From the NCBI GenBank assembly GCA_910591455.2, contig OU342821.1:15823787-15887786 (forward strand): a stretch of 64,000 nt of DNA. The letters run 5' to 3'. The stretch is from Pholis gunnellus. Its lineage: Eukaryota > Chordata > Actinopteri > Perciformes > Pholidae. Positions within the stretch are counted from its first letter, which is position 1. Every line of letters starts with the position of its first letter. Both the position numbers and the translations under genes were made by a program. The notes under the pieces were generated by a model that had not been told where the DNA came from, did not search any database, and saw only the letters and a list, made by a program, of their open reading frames with translations. Of this stretch, positions 1 to 18,300 are shown piece after piece.

Positions 1-50
1 ATGTGATGCAGATAATGTTTTATCTGTGCCATATACCTCCACTGTCCAGA

Positions 51-330
51 GTCTACAGCCATGCTAGAGGCTCTGCGAGGCTGCACTTTGGCACAGTGGA
101 GCTTTGAGCTAAATGCTAACATCAGCATGCTAACATGCTCACAGTGACGATGCTAAAATGCTGATTCCTAGCAGGTATCATGTTGGTTACAATGGTAACT
201 ATCCTAGTTTTCTGTCGATAAACACAAAGTACTGCTGATGTTGATGGAATATCATTATTTTTGCAGGTATTCTGTCATAAACCAAAATATCAATAGCGTT
301 CAACAAAGTTCAGTAGTGAGAGATGGACTG
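51..330. repeat. dispersed fish repeat copy (family A)
   Basis: The stretch with GAGTCTACAGCCATGCT and repeated GCTAACATGC-type words recurs at about 14369-14795, and its other half (ATCCATCCAATAGTTG-like words, CTGGGGACCATGA, GGTGGCGCTA) recurs at 12700-12860, 23745-24115, 25505-25830, 37510-38000 and 52370-52590. It is an intronic, non-coding, high-copy repeat. The class is not assigned. Confidence 0.6.
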
Positions 331-444
331 ACGCATTGCTTAATAAGATTTGTTGACAGTTGAAAATATGTATAAAATAATGCCAGCCTTCCTTAAAGTT
401 AATATGTGCGTGTACAGTAATGTTGTGTATCTGTTGGCGGATAG

Positions 445-7244
<6,800 letters not shown>

Positions 7245-7475
7245 ACCGGTGGTGTTGCTGCTGTAATTCAATCGGCTTTGTACAGCTGGTAGTCCGGAGA
7301 GCTCTGCAGTGATTCAGTTTGCCTCACACTGCTGCTGAACACTATAATCCACAACAGGAAATTGAGAAGCTACAGAGCTTGTCGCCAAATGACTGTACTA
7401 CTGATATATTTCAAATTTCCCTGTGAGGCTCTTTGAAAATGGATGTCTCCAGCTATAATGAAGTGTGTCCTGACA

Positions 7476-7481
7476 ATTAAA
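7476..7481 (+). terminator. candidate polyadenylation signal ATTAAA of gnaq
   Basis: ATTAAA lies 232 bases after the gnaq stop. A canonical AATAAA (8823-8828) lies further down, so a longer 3' UTR reaching about 8.85 kb is also possible. Which one is used cannot be told from sequence. Confidence 0.4.
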
Positions 7482-7499
7482 GTGCTGCCTAAGTGAGGA

Positions 7500-8985
7500 G
7501 TCTATTACAGCATGCACTCTGAAATTTATGGAGCTCTTAACGTTTTTCGAGCAGTAACAGTATAAATGCACATGGATGAATTAAGAGGGGAAAAAAGTAT
7601 TTCAGTGGCCTCAAAAGCCTCCGAGGACTTGTAATGTACTAGGTCTCTCCTTCAGGGAATCTGTGGACGTGAATGTAGACTAACTGCAATGCAGCACCTC
7701 ACATCACTAACCCAAGTTGTTCATACTTTTTATTATTTTATGTCAAAAACTGTTTTGAATACTCTAAAACACATAGTTTGTGTCTTGGCTTAATGGCAAA
7801 CGAGTATTAATTAACACTACATTAACTTTATTACATAGCTATTTGTGCTGATATTCTGTTCGTGTGTACCTCACTGAGTTGGGTATTATCATTTCCACAA
7901 CCTCATTTTAAGTTTTACAAGACTTTATACACTTAAGTATTTGTCTGTGATGGCATTAATCACTCCTAAACCACTTTTTGTGAGCACAGCATTCATTCAT
8001 ATACTCAATGTATTTTAACCCATACAAGTCCTTATTTTGTCAAAGCTGTAGAATCAAGCGTTCATACAGTTCAGGGACTATATGAGTAGTTTTCTTGCTT
8101 AAAAAAACATTTTCTATAATGTCTGTAGAGCTTTTGCCATTATTTATCTGAATGCATATTGTAACTATCACACGGTACATTAATGGTGAAAGATTTTTCA
8201 CCTTTGCTCGCATCAAGGTCAGTGTGGAGAGGCTAACTGCTCAAGAGAGAACTGTTATGTTAAATATTCTCCGCGGCATTAAACTAGTTCATTCTTGATC
8301 TTTTTTTCTTTGTCTTATGCTGTTAAAGGGTCTCAAATGCATGACAAAAAAGCTAATGAGAGCAAATCCACGGCGCAAATGTTTACACAACCCTTTTGTT
8401 CTTGTGAGAAATAATTACAGCCTAATTTAAACAGTTTAATTTATGGTTAGATTTCACTGTCACTGCAATATCTTAATGCAGTCTTAGTGTTGTTAATGTG
8501 AGTGGATAAATAAACAGACATTTGCTGCTCAGGTTTTCATCTTTTGTGTTTACAAACCATCTCCAGCACACTGTTGGTTTAGCATTCAAGTGTTTGTCTT
8601 CTTGGCTTCTTTGTCGGCTCATCTGGAGCAGTGTTGGTCCTGAAATCCTCTGCGATACATCCATCTGGCTGGAGGCTGCAGCAGCAGCACTTCTGTTTGG
8701 GGTCCATAGGTTTGGGGTTGTGCACAGGGATGTGTAGTTTGGCAAAGGACCGTTGTTTTTGGTAGAGGACAGACACTGAAGGTAATGTGGCAGAAGCACA
8801 TGGCACTAAAAACTGCATTAATAATAAATAAATGATTTATTCAGTGTAATGAACTAATGCCAAACAATAAACCACTTCAAACATTCTAATATTTAATAAT
8901 ATCAGCCATTAGCTGTAGGCTATTTGTAACTTCAAATTACAGCCATTGACAGATTATAAGATGTAAAAGGTCCCTCACCCCTCCC
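7500..8985. other. gnaq 3' UTR or intergenic DNA
   Basis: AT-rich sequence with no coding feature. The open frames at 8473-8818 lack splice context and resemblance to any family and were left out. It contains AATAAA motifs near 8823 that could end a long gnaq transcript. Confidence 0.5.
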
Positions 8986-8986
8986 A

Positions 8987-9060
8987 TATGTATATATGCA
9001 TGTATATATATATATATGTGTGTGTATAAATGTATGTATATGTATATATATGTATGCCTA
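8987..9060. repeat. AT-rich (TATG/TA)n tract
   Basis: Alternating TATATG/TATATA sequence directly before the transposon. Tc1 elements insert at TA, and the expected 5' terminal inverted repeat is not recognisable here, so this tract may have replaced or eroded it. Confidence 0.7.
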
Positions 9061-9084
9061 TTTGACTACAGTTCTAATCCATAT

Positions 9085-10284
9085 TATGGCAAGAACCACT
9101 CAACTAAGTAAAGAGAAACGACAGTCCATCAGTACTTTTAAAACAAGAAGGTCGGTTAATCCGGAAAATTTCAAGAAGAATGCATCCTCAAGTGCAGTCG
9201 CGAAAACCATCAAACACTATGATACAACTGGCTCTCATGAGGACCGCCCCAGGACAGGAAGACCAAGAGTTACCTCTGCTGCCGAGGATAAGTTCATTAG
9301 AGTTACCAGCCTCAAATGAACAGCACCTCAGATTAGAGCCCACATAAATGCTTCGCAGAGTTCAATAGCAGACACATCTCAATATCAACTGTTCAGAGGA
9401 GACTGCGTGAACCAGGCCTTCATGGTCGAGTTGCTGTAAAGAAGCCACTGCTGAGGAAGAACAACAAGAAGAAGAGACTTGCTTGGGCCAAGAAACACAA
9501 GGAATGGACATTAAACCAGTGGAAATCTGTACTTTGGTCTGATGAGTCCAAATTTGAGATTTTTGGTTCCACCCGCCATGTCTTTGTAAGACGCGGAAAA
9601 GGTGAGCGGATGGTCTACATGTGTGGTTCCCACCGTGAAGCATGGAGGAGGAGGTGTGATGGTGTGGGGGTGCTTTGCTGGTGACACTCTTGGGGATTTA
9701 TTCAAAATTCAAGGCATACTTAACCAGCATGGCTACCACAGCATTCTGCAGCGACGTGCCATCCCACCTGGTTTGTGCTTAGTGGGACCAGCATTTGTAT
9801 TTCAACAGGACTATGACCCCAAACACACCTTCAGGCTATGTAAGGGCTATTTGACCAAGAAGTAGAGTGATGGAGTGCCGCTTCAGATGACCTGGCCTCC
9901 ACAATCACCCGACCTAAACCCAATTGAGATGGTCTGGGATGAGTTGGACCGCAGAGTGAAGGCCAAGCAGCCAACAAGTGCTCAGCACCTCTGGGAACTC
10001 CTTCAAGACTGTTGGAAAACCATTCCAGGTGACTCATGGAGCTGATTGAAAGAATGCCAAGAGTGTGCAAAGCTGTCATCAAGGCAAGCCCTACTTTGAA
10101 GAATCTAAAAAATAAAACAGATGACCTTCAGATGACCTGGCCTCCACAATCACCCGACCTAAACCCAATTGAGATGGTCTGGGATGAGTTGGACCGCAGA
10201 GTGCAGGCCAAGCAGCCAACAAGTGCTCAGCACCTCTGGGAACTCCTTCAAGACTGCTGGAAAACCATTCCAGGTGACTCATGA
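9085..10284 (+). pseudogene. broken Tc1 transposase
   Basis: The N-terminal part (MARTTQLSKEKR...) is the helix-turn-helix DNA-binding region and stops at a TGA at 9317-9319. Later parts lie in other frames: VLWSDESKFEIFG near 9530, HGGGGVMVWGCFAGD near 9640 and QQDYDPKHT near 9810 belong to the DDE catalytic domain, and the fragment PQSPDLNPIEMVWDEL carries the third acidic residue and occurs twice, at about 9898 and 10141. Premature stops (9317 and 9863, where a TAG ends the YLTKK segment) and frame changes make it inactive. It cannot supply transposase. Confidence 0.92.
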
Positions 10285-10370
10285 AGCTGATTGAAAGAAT
10301 GCCAAGAGTGTGCAAAGCTGTCATCAAGGCAAGCCCTACTTTGAAGAATCTAAAAAATAAAACATATTCT
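9881..10370 (+). repeat. 245-bp direct tandem duplication inside the Tc1 element
   Basis: The segment starting CTTCAGATGACCTGG at 9881 begins again at 10126, giving a period of 245 bases. Both copies run through the transposase C-terminus to CTAAAAAATAAAACA and differ at only a few bases (for example GTGAAGGCC versus GTGCAGGCC, CATGGAGC versus CATGAAGC). Only the second copy continues into the element's 3' end. The high identity points to a duplication younger than the element's decay. Confidence 0.95.
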
Positions 10371-10855
10371 GGTTTGTTGAGCATTTTGTTGTTCACCACA
10401 TAATTCCATATGTGTTCCTTCGTAGTTTGGATGTCTTCAATATTAATCTGCAATGTAGAAATAAATAAAAATAAGGTGTGCCCACACTTTTGACTGGTGC
10501 CTGTGTGCGCGCGCAGATTAAACAGATGTTTTGCACTATAATGCACCTGGGTATCCCCCATTATGTTCCCCCCTCCTGCACAGAGTTTCAGATTCAGCAG
10601 CCTTTTTGGAGCGTGGATTTGTAAGCAGATGCACACGAGACGTCCGCATAGACTCGCAGTGCTTTTCGCTCTGAGCCAGGCCGCCTCCCCAGGAATGTGG
10701 AATGCACCTGAACTGGATCCTGCGTGAGGCAGTAGGACTCGCCGAGCCACCTGTTCCGGGACAGGTCGGTGAAAAGTTGGTATCCATTCAGTTCACGAAG
10801 TCCCTGTCAGCTGCGGCACAGTTTCACCTAAAGCGGCTCGTTGACTTGTACAAGT

Positions 10856-13800
10856 ATGGAGTGCTGCCAGCCAGATAATGAGGAGGATAGGGAAAGACGC
10901 AGGATACACAAAGAAATAGAGAAGCAACTTCGTGAAGATAAAAATAAATCTCGCCGGGAGTTGAAGTTGCTGCTTTTAGGTGAGTGCCAGTTTACTTTAT
11001 GAATATACTTCCACACGTTCACACTGTGATTGAAAATGTTTGGAAACAATTACATTTTCACCTTCTGATACGTTTAAAACTCACAAAAATGAACATTCAA
11101 TATGTATATTCCATCAAAATTGGAATATTACCATTTAAATGTAGTCCACAAAATGACTTAAAACTGTTATCATTATTGGTTGTTTTATACTTCATTTCAT
11201 GGTTGCAACTCAGGTGAATAGAATTACTGTAATTTGTTGGCCAAATGTTTTTTGTTTCTGTGTCTGGGTTGATCTATTTACGGACTCATTTAGCTCAACA
11301 GAAATCTTCCTGTAACAAAAGAAGTGCCTTTGATGAGTCATCCAGTAGTCAGTGTGATTTAATGAGATGTTAGACATAAAGTATAGGGTAGCTGTAGTGT
11401 GATGGAGCCTGCTTTACTTATAGTGTTAGTTTAGAAGCGGGGTCTCAAACTCATTTTCACTCTGGGCCACATCAGCATCATGGTCGCCCTCAAAGGGCCG
11501 GTTGTAAATGTAAGACTGTGTAAATGTAACTACTGCTAACATATTGGTAAATAACTGACTCTGCATTTGATTATTGTTTATTCAAGTGTAAAAATATTGT
11601 ACAAAATATAAAAATATATTTAAGCACATTTCTGTTATTATAACTTAACTCCTTTTAATTTAGGGTTAAGAAACCCACATTACGCTACTCTCAAACTTTC
11701 AAAGAAAATAGCAAGGACAAATATCAAACAAGATATTACGATAACTTTGTTCAATGCTTAACAAAGTGCCGGGAGTTTGGGAAAAACAACAATACGCATG
11801 CCCAAAGCCTTTGGAGGTGACAGCTGATAGCACAAATCTGATGCCATGTGGGGCTGATTGCTTGTTGCCCCGCTGCAATCCGATTGGTTGTTTGTCAAGT
11901 GTTGCTGTCATTTGCGTGAAGTTGGCAGACGTTAGCAAGTCTTTTAAAGAAGATAGTGGTCATCGTGAATGATGCAGATTATCTTCTGATGCACAAACCA
12001 GTTACAGGATATAGTTATGAACCAAACTGCTGCTAAAAAAATAAGCCAATTTAAAGGAATACTTCGCCCCTAAAATGAACATTTGCATATTAGTTAATTG
12101 CAGCGTGTGAACGTGGATTATTGAAGAATACTTTATTGTACTCAGATGCCTCCATGGGGAACCAAGACTCTGAAAACTGTCTGAAATACAGCAAATCCTT
12201 GATTAATGGAAGTAAATGGAGGCCAGGGTTAACAACAGCAAAACTATATCGAAACACCTGTTTACAAACTCACACAACTGATGCAGTATACTCCAAGTCT
12301 TTATCCAGTCGTATGCGCACTACTTCCGAAACGCATGTATTTTTGCCAACATCGTATAATTGAAACACTGCACTACCGTTTCATGCACAGACTTGCAGCG
12401 CATATGCTCAAACATGAGTAAGCAGTGACGGAAGATGTAGTTGAGAATGCTTGTGTTTGGGAAGTGGTGACCATACAACTGGATAAACCAGACTTGGAAT
12501 ATACTACATGAGTTGTGTGAGAGTTTGAAAATGGACTTTTGATATCCTGTAGTTTGGCTTTTGTTAAACTCTGTTTTCGGATTCTCCATTCACTGTGGAG
12601 GAATGCGAGAACATTTCTACAAAAATTATAGTTAAGAAATTGATATACAAAAGTTATTTTGTGGGTGAAATAATCCTTAATGTGGAGCGGTTCTTAAGGA
12701 AATAAATGGCTTGACAATCCATTCAATGGTTGTTGGGACATTTCACCAAAACCAAAAGATTCATCCTCTGGGGACCATGATCCATCCAAAAGTTAAAAGT
12801 ATATAGTATTCAAGTCTGGACCAAAGTAGTCGATTGACTGAGAAACCCTGCAAATACAAAACTATCTGGATCGATAGGTAGCAAGGCTTTGGTATGTGTT
12901 TTGATTGCACTGTGCCTTTTTATTGTAGTTACAGGTTACCTTTTGCATTCTTCAAATAGTTGGTGAAGGCCTGCTGTATGTGCTGTTGCTAGATTAGGAT
13001 GGTTTAGCTCACAAGACAGAGTCTGCAGTTATAATGATTAATTGTAAAAGCTATGTTGGGTCAATGCAATGCATGCAGGCTGTCTTCTTATTGTTTTGTT
13101 TTGCTGCTTTTGTCTGAATTATATATATGAAAAATACATTTAACAAGTTAATTAAAAGAGCAGAGTGAAGAACATAAAAAGACAATGAATGTTTCATATA
13201 GTGCAAAGCTTTATTTTGGCGACCATGATGATGGGTACACATCAGTCGAATGAAATAAGTCACAGCTTCACATGAGGCCTATATATTTCCCAGACATATC
13301 AAAACAGCCCACTTATAAAAGCTTGACTGTTGGTTACGTTGGAAACAATGCCTGAAGGACTTTGTTTTAAAGGTCAGCGCTGCTTTAAACTTCAACTTGA
13401 GTTTGGAGATTGGAATATTCTCCTGTAAAGGTCAGTCTAATGGTTAACATTTCTGGCATTTTAGGTGCTTAACCGACACTCTTATCGAGAGAAATTAACA
13501 ACCAGACGGCAGGAAACTGTTTCACTTAGAGGCACATGGCTGTGCATCGACTCGTGTGGATCAAACACAAACCTTCAGTGTACCTTTTTTATTCATTTGT
13601 ATTGTGTATACATCATTTTTCTTTTGGTTCACTGTGTTTTTATCATTACATTTTTTTTTTTATGTTGTTTATGTAAGTGCCAATACATAGAAAATGAAAA
13701 TAAGTAAAAGAGCATGCTTACCAGTACCTGTGCATGCTGTTGTATCTGAGCAATAAAATCAGTAATGGGGCGTTTAATAGAAACACATGCAAGGTTGACA

Positions 13801-16800
13801 GCTTGCATACACCTGAAGAAACCAAGTACTGTATATATGCGCCCACTCACGTACACATACTCACAGCTATAGCTTGGGAAATAAACACCAAATCTGTGAA
13901 ACTTGAGCATTGAAACATTTTCTTGCATTGTTAAGAATACTGAATTTTGATTTGTTTGTTGCCGAAATCCTGTTTAGCTGCAACTGATTGATGTTCAGAT
14001 GAATTTTTTTTTTTTTTTTTGTGCTTGTCCTATTTCTGGCATTGCTTTGATCTTATTCCATTTTTCATCCTTCGGTCTCATTCATCTCATTTCTACGTAA
14101 CACTAGGGACTGGTGAAAGTGGGAAGAGCACGTTCATCAAACAGATGAGGATCATCCATGGCCGTGGATACAATGAAGCTGACAGGAAAGGTTTCACTCG
14201 GCTAGTGTTTCAGAACATCGTCACAGCCATCCAGGCGCTGATCAACGCCATGAAGACTCTACGGATTGACTACATCGATGACCAGAACATTGTGAGAAAC
14301 TGTGCAGGTTTAAAAAAAAAAAAAGATTGCTCAATTTATTATAGCCTTGAATAAAGCTCAGACCAACAAGAGTCTACAGCCATGCTGGCAGCTCTGTGAG
14401 GCCGTACTTTGAGCTAAATGCTAACGTCAGCGTGCTAATAGGCTATGTTTACCATCTTAGTTTGGGACGTTAACATGATAACATTTGATACTTAGCACGA
14501 AGCATAACGTACAGCTGAGACTGATGGCAATTTGTTTCGCAGGTCATGAACTGAGGTATTGGACAAACTCAAATCTTAACCCGATGATGCTGCTAGAGGG
14601 ATATTAAGACATTTCACTACAGATGTGAAACTCATGGTGGTGCTGAAGGGAGAGTCAGGGATCACCAAAATCATTAGATTTTATAGTCTGGAGACCATGA
14701 CATGGCAATCGGTCCAATAGTTGTCGAGATATTTCAGTCCGAACCAAAAGGGTGGACTGACAGACCAAATGACTTGACATTAACATCCATAGAGTGCAAA
14801 CCACTTTTACCATATAAGAGTTTCTGTTGGAGTTCTGTTGCAGTACTCATCCTCCTGATGGTCTATTAATAGGTCAGTCAACGATTGAAAATGTGATTTT
14901 AGAAAAATCCCCTGTGAATGTCTTGTGTGTGTCAGAGCCACGCACAGAAGCTGAGCCAAGTGGAGGCAGTCCAGGTGTCCACTCTGGAGGCTTGGCAGGT
15001 GGACGCCATTAGGCGAGTGTGGAATGACCACCATGTTCAAAGGTGCTACGACCGCAGGAGGGAATTCCAGTTGTCTGACTCTGCCAAATAGTAAGACTTT
15101 ATAAACCCAAGGCTCTTTCACAGGACCAAAGCTTTTGCAGTGCTTCATTGTGTATTCATCAACTTATACTTAAGAATGTGGATTCATACTGATAAAACAT
15201 AAATTAGTTATTAATATGCATGCAACCAATGCACATTTCTGTTTAACGTTCTCTTTTATCCTGTCAGACTATTAAATATGGATTCATTGTTGTTAACTTT
15301 TCAGTTACCTTGACGACTTGGACAGAATCACAGGCCAGTTGTACATCCCCACCGAGCAAGACGTCTTGAGGGTCAGGGTCCCCACCACAGGCATCATAGA
15401 GTACCCCTTTGACCTTAAAAAAGTCATCTTCAGGTAGGGTACTGAACTTGTATTACCTGCCACAAAAACACAACATAGTGTTTGCTGGGTGCTAAAACCT
15501 AATTACAATTCTTCTTTGTGCGTTGTTTTAGTCAGAAAACCTGTCAGTGACTTTTCTTCTAAGATTCTGTTGATGTTTTTGAAATTTAACTGATTTGATG
15601 AAACTATTTGGTGCATCTGTTAAAAAAATTGTTTGACATTTTGAAAACAGTGCTCATTTACTTTTTTGCCAAGAGTTTTATGAGACGATTGATACCACTC
15701 TCATGGTTGTCTGCTTGATATGAAGCTAGAAACAGCTGGTGAGTAGCTGTAGCTTTAGCTTAGCATGACAATTGGAGGCATTGGGAAACAGCTAGCTTGG
15801 CTCTGTCTAAGTCAAGTTAAGAAAAAAGCTAGAAATTATTGTCCGGAAATTATTTATTTGGTTGGCTGGCTTTTTTTTAACCTTTGGACAGAACCACGCT
15901 AGCCGTTTCCCTTTGTTTCCAATATTTATGCTAAGCTCTAGCTTCATATTTAGCATCTTCTTATCTAACTCTCAGCAAGAATGCAAATAACTATATTTCT
16001 CAAATTGCTGAATGATTCCTTTAACAATCTAGGACATTTCATATTTTACTTCAATCCATGGTCATGTGTCTCTAGGATGGTGGATGTGGGTGGTCAGCGC
16101 TCAGAGAGGAAGAAATGGATCCACTGTTTTGAGAATGTCACTTCCATCATATTTCTGGCGGCCCTCAGCGAGTACGATCAAGTCCTTTACGAGAGTGAGA
16201 ATGATGTAAGGTCAAAACCTTTCAATCTGCTTCAAAACTCCTAATGCTTTTTTATTCCTCGTTCCATGGCTACATTTCTTAGTAACTATTCCTTTATTCA
16301 CCATCCAGCTGTAAAAACAACTATTATTTCCATACATTAGTCTTTTGTCTTTTCTCACGTCCTACAGAATCGACTGAGAGAGAGCCTCGCCTTGTTCAAG
16401 ACCATCCTCTCGTACCCTTGGTTCCAAAATTCCTCCATCATCCTCTTCCTGAACAAAATTGACTTGCTAGAGGAGAAAATCACACGGTCTCATTTGGCAA
16501 CCTACTTCCCAGCCTTTACTGGTAATTTACATTTTATTTGCAGGTCTGTTTGAGTATTCTGAGTTGAGCTGAAATTATTAATTGATTAGTCGACAGAAGA
16601 TTGATTAGTAACTATTTTCCTTGTGTTTTGGACTATTGGTCTTTCTGTGCCGGGCATTTTCCCTATTTCTTTTAATTTTTGCAGTGGTGGAATGTAACGA
16701 GTAAATTTACTCAAGTATTGTACTTCGGTATAAATTTGAGGTACTTTACATGAGTCTTTTTTTTTTGTTCATGACACTTTCTACTTCTTCTCCACTACAT

Positions 16801-17776
16801 TTCTACTACTTTTTGCAATTTATAACAGTTGATTAATCGATTAATTGAAGACTTAAAGTTAATTGGAAACTATTTTGATAAAGGTTCAAGACATTTTGCT
16901 AAACATTTCATGGTTCATCTCAAATTTGAGGATTTGCTTTTTATTTAAAATGTATTTAAAATGATTCTGTATGTTGTACTATTTGACAAAACAAACATTG
17001 AGAAGTTGTCACTTTGGGCTCTGGGGACTAATCGTGACTGCAATATTTGCAGCCTTATATAAAATAGTTAAATAGGAGCTCCACCTCAACTAACTACACC
17101 AGTAAAATCCTGCTTTTACATTAATGCATTAATAAAATAATCTAATCATATAATAGTATAAAAATTACAACAGCCATTATTCTACATTGAGTACTTATAC
17201 TTTTAATACTTAAAGTACTTTTTTATTGTTACTTTTACATTTTGACTGCAGGACTTTTACTTGTACTTGAGTATTCTTACAGTATGGTATTAGTACTTTT
17301 ACTTAAGTAAAGGATCTAAATATTTCCTACATGTATTAAAACTAATCAAGAATAGAATCAGCAGATTAATTGATAGCGAAAAGAAAAAAATCCCACAATG
17401 GAACAAAATGTTCGTTGTCCATGGCTTGTACACTAATTTCTGCTAACAATAGTTAAGTGAAAATGTAGACTCTTCACTATATAGTTAACTAGAGAGTGCC
17501 TATTGTATTGGGAGAATTAAATGGGTGAAAGTGAAGTTTAAGTTCCTAAAAGAAACTCTGATTTTGACCATATTTGCCTCCACAGGGCCTCAGGGTGATG
17601 CCAGATCTGCGGAAAAATTCATCTTGCAAATGTATGTGGAGTGTCACCACGGGCATCCTAAACCCCTTTACAAACACTACACCTGTGCCACGGACACAAA
17701 GAACATAAAGGTGGTCTTCAAAGCTGTCGAAGATACCATCTTCAGACAGAACATAGAAGATATGGACCTTGAATAA
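10856..17776 (+). CDS. gna14: Gq-class G-protein alpha subunit, complete, atypical C-terminus
   Basis: Seven exons: 10856-10979, 14107-14291, 14936-15090, 15305-15433, 16076-16205, 16368-16521, 17586-17776. They join in frame to 355 residues, the same length as mammalian G alpha 14. The start MECC carries paired Cys suited to palmitoylation. Motifs: P-loop GTGESGKS (42-49), switch I Arg179 and Thr182, switch II DVGGQ with Gln205, NKID (270-273), TCATDT (325-330). The GTPase core looks intact. The last five residues are DMDLE where Gq, G11 and G14 have E-Y/F-N-L-V, which changes the part that contacts receptors. Position directly after gnaq, same strand, fits GNA14. Several residues (SHLATYFPAF, SERKKWIHCFENV, HYTCATDT) recall G alpha 15, so gna15-like is the alternative name. 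The Tc1 element lies just upstream. Confidence 0.9.
11437..11535. repeat. dispersed repeat fragment (TCTCAAACTCATTTTCAC type)
   Basis: GGGGTCTCAAACTCATTTTCAC followed by GGGCCACATCAGCATCATGG and AAAGGGCCGG resembles a common fish hAT-type non-autonomous repeat. It sits in gna14 intron 1. The identification is from memory of such repeats and is tentative. Confidence 0.4.
12700..12860. repeat. family A repeat fragment
   Basis: Contains GACAATCCATTCAATGG, ATCCTCTGGGGACCATGA and GTCTGGACCAAAGTAG in the order also seen at 14620-14790. It lies in the 3.1-kb first intron of gna14, which otherwise shows no coding exon. Confidence 0.6.
14369..14795. repeat. family A repeat, near full copy
   Basis: Begins with GAGTCTACAGCCATGCTGG, has the GCTAAATGCTAACGTC block and ends with GAGATATTTCAGTCCGAACC. 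It combines the two halves that occur separately elsewhere in the window, so it is probably the most complete copy. It sits in gna14 intron 2. Confidence 0.6.
15630..15990. repeat. dispersed repeat family B copy (gna14 intron 4)
   Basis: Words such as CCAAGAGTTTTATGAGA, GATACCACTCTCATGG, GCTTAGCAT and ATGCTAAGCTCTAGCTTCATATTTAG match in order a second copy at about 39640-39960 inside pcsk5. Non-coding. Confidence 0.6.
16683..17320. repeat. dispersed repeat family C copy (TTACTTAAGTAAAG type)
   Basis: Opens with GTGGTGGAATGTAACGAGTA and closes with TACTTTTACTTAAGTAAAGG. Related copies are at about 20470-20590, 41495-41905, 55960-56430 and 62370-62590. Sits in gna14 intron 6. Confidence 0.6.
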
Positions 17777-18294
17777 GGAGGTTGTTGGACAAAGTGGTGG
17801 TTTCCCCTTTAGGAACAAGGAGCCAGGTTATACAGTCACATGTTGTAACTCTTTTATGGACATTTTTATCTATTATTTGCTGTCGGTTGCAGCTTGTTCA
17901 CAGCCATCAAAGAAAGGCAATGTGACAGCATTGTCAGGTAAGGGACATTTATCTTATCTTTATCTATTCCACTGTAAAAACACTGTGCCATTTCTTAATA
18001 CATGGTAGAAAAGCACATTTTCTATTGCTAAAGAAGAGAAATGGACAACTGCAATGCCAGTTAATCATTGTACTAAAGTATTACAGAGGAGTTCCTTTCA
18101 TTCCCATGCTGTTTGAAAGTCAACATTAAGTGGTATCAAACTGGTTCGACGAAGTCTTGTCTGCTAACAATGCAACCCTCCCTGCTTTAAAGCTCTGGGA
18201 GGAGGAAGTGAAGGAATAGCCTGCAGGGAACTAGAGTGCCTTACTATATATTTATGCTGACCTTTTTATGTAACAACAACCATGTAGCCGATGA

Positions 18295-18300
18295 AATAAA
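18295..18300 (+). terminator. polyadenylation signal AATAAA of gna14
   Basis: Canonical AATAAA 519 bases after the gna14 stop, with T-rich and GT-containing sequence following. It is the first AATAAA in this 3' flank. Confidence 0.65.

Larger units (their letters stand above)
9080..10505 (+). mobile_element. Tc1-like (Tc1/mariner) DNA transposon, defective
   Basis: The sequence runs from just before the transposase start (ATGGCAAGAACCACTCAA) through a recognisable Tc1-type transposase to a 3' end that reads CACACTTTTGACTGGTGCCTG, the usual terminal-repeat inner end of fish Tc1 elements. The matching 5' inverted repeat is not found. The element carries a tandem duplication of its last 245 coding/UTR bases (separate entry). 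It lies on the same strand as gna14, and its 3' end is about 350 bases before the gna14 ATG, so it may contribute to the gna14 promoter or 5' UTR. Confidence 0.9.

Noticed and set aside
9080..10505. Active transposon
   Set aside because: Premature stops, frame changes, an internal duplication and a missing 5' inverted repeat rule out autonomous activity.
10091..10750. 219-residue minus-strand frame across the Tc1 element
   Set aside because: It is the antisense of the duplicated transposase segment and the gna14 5' flank.
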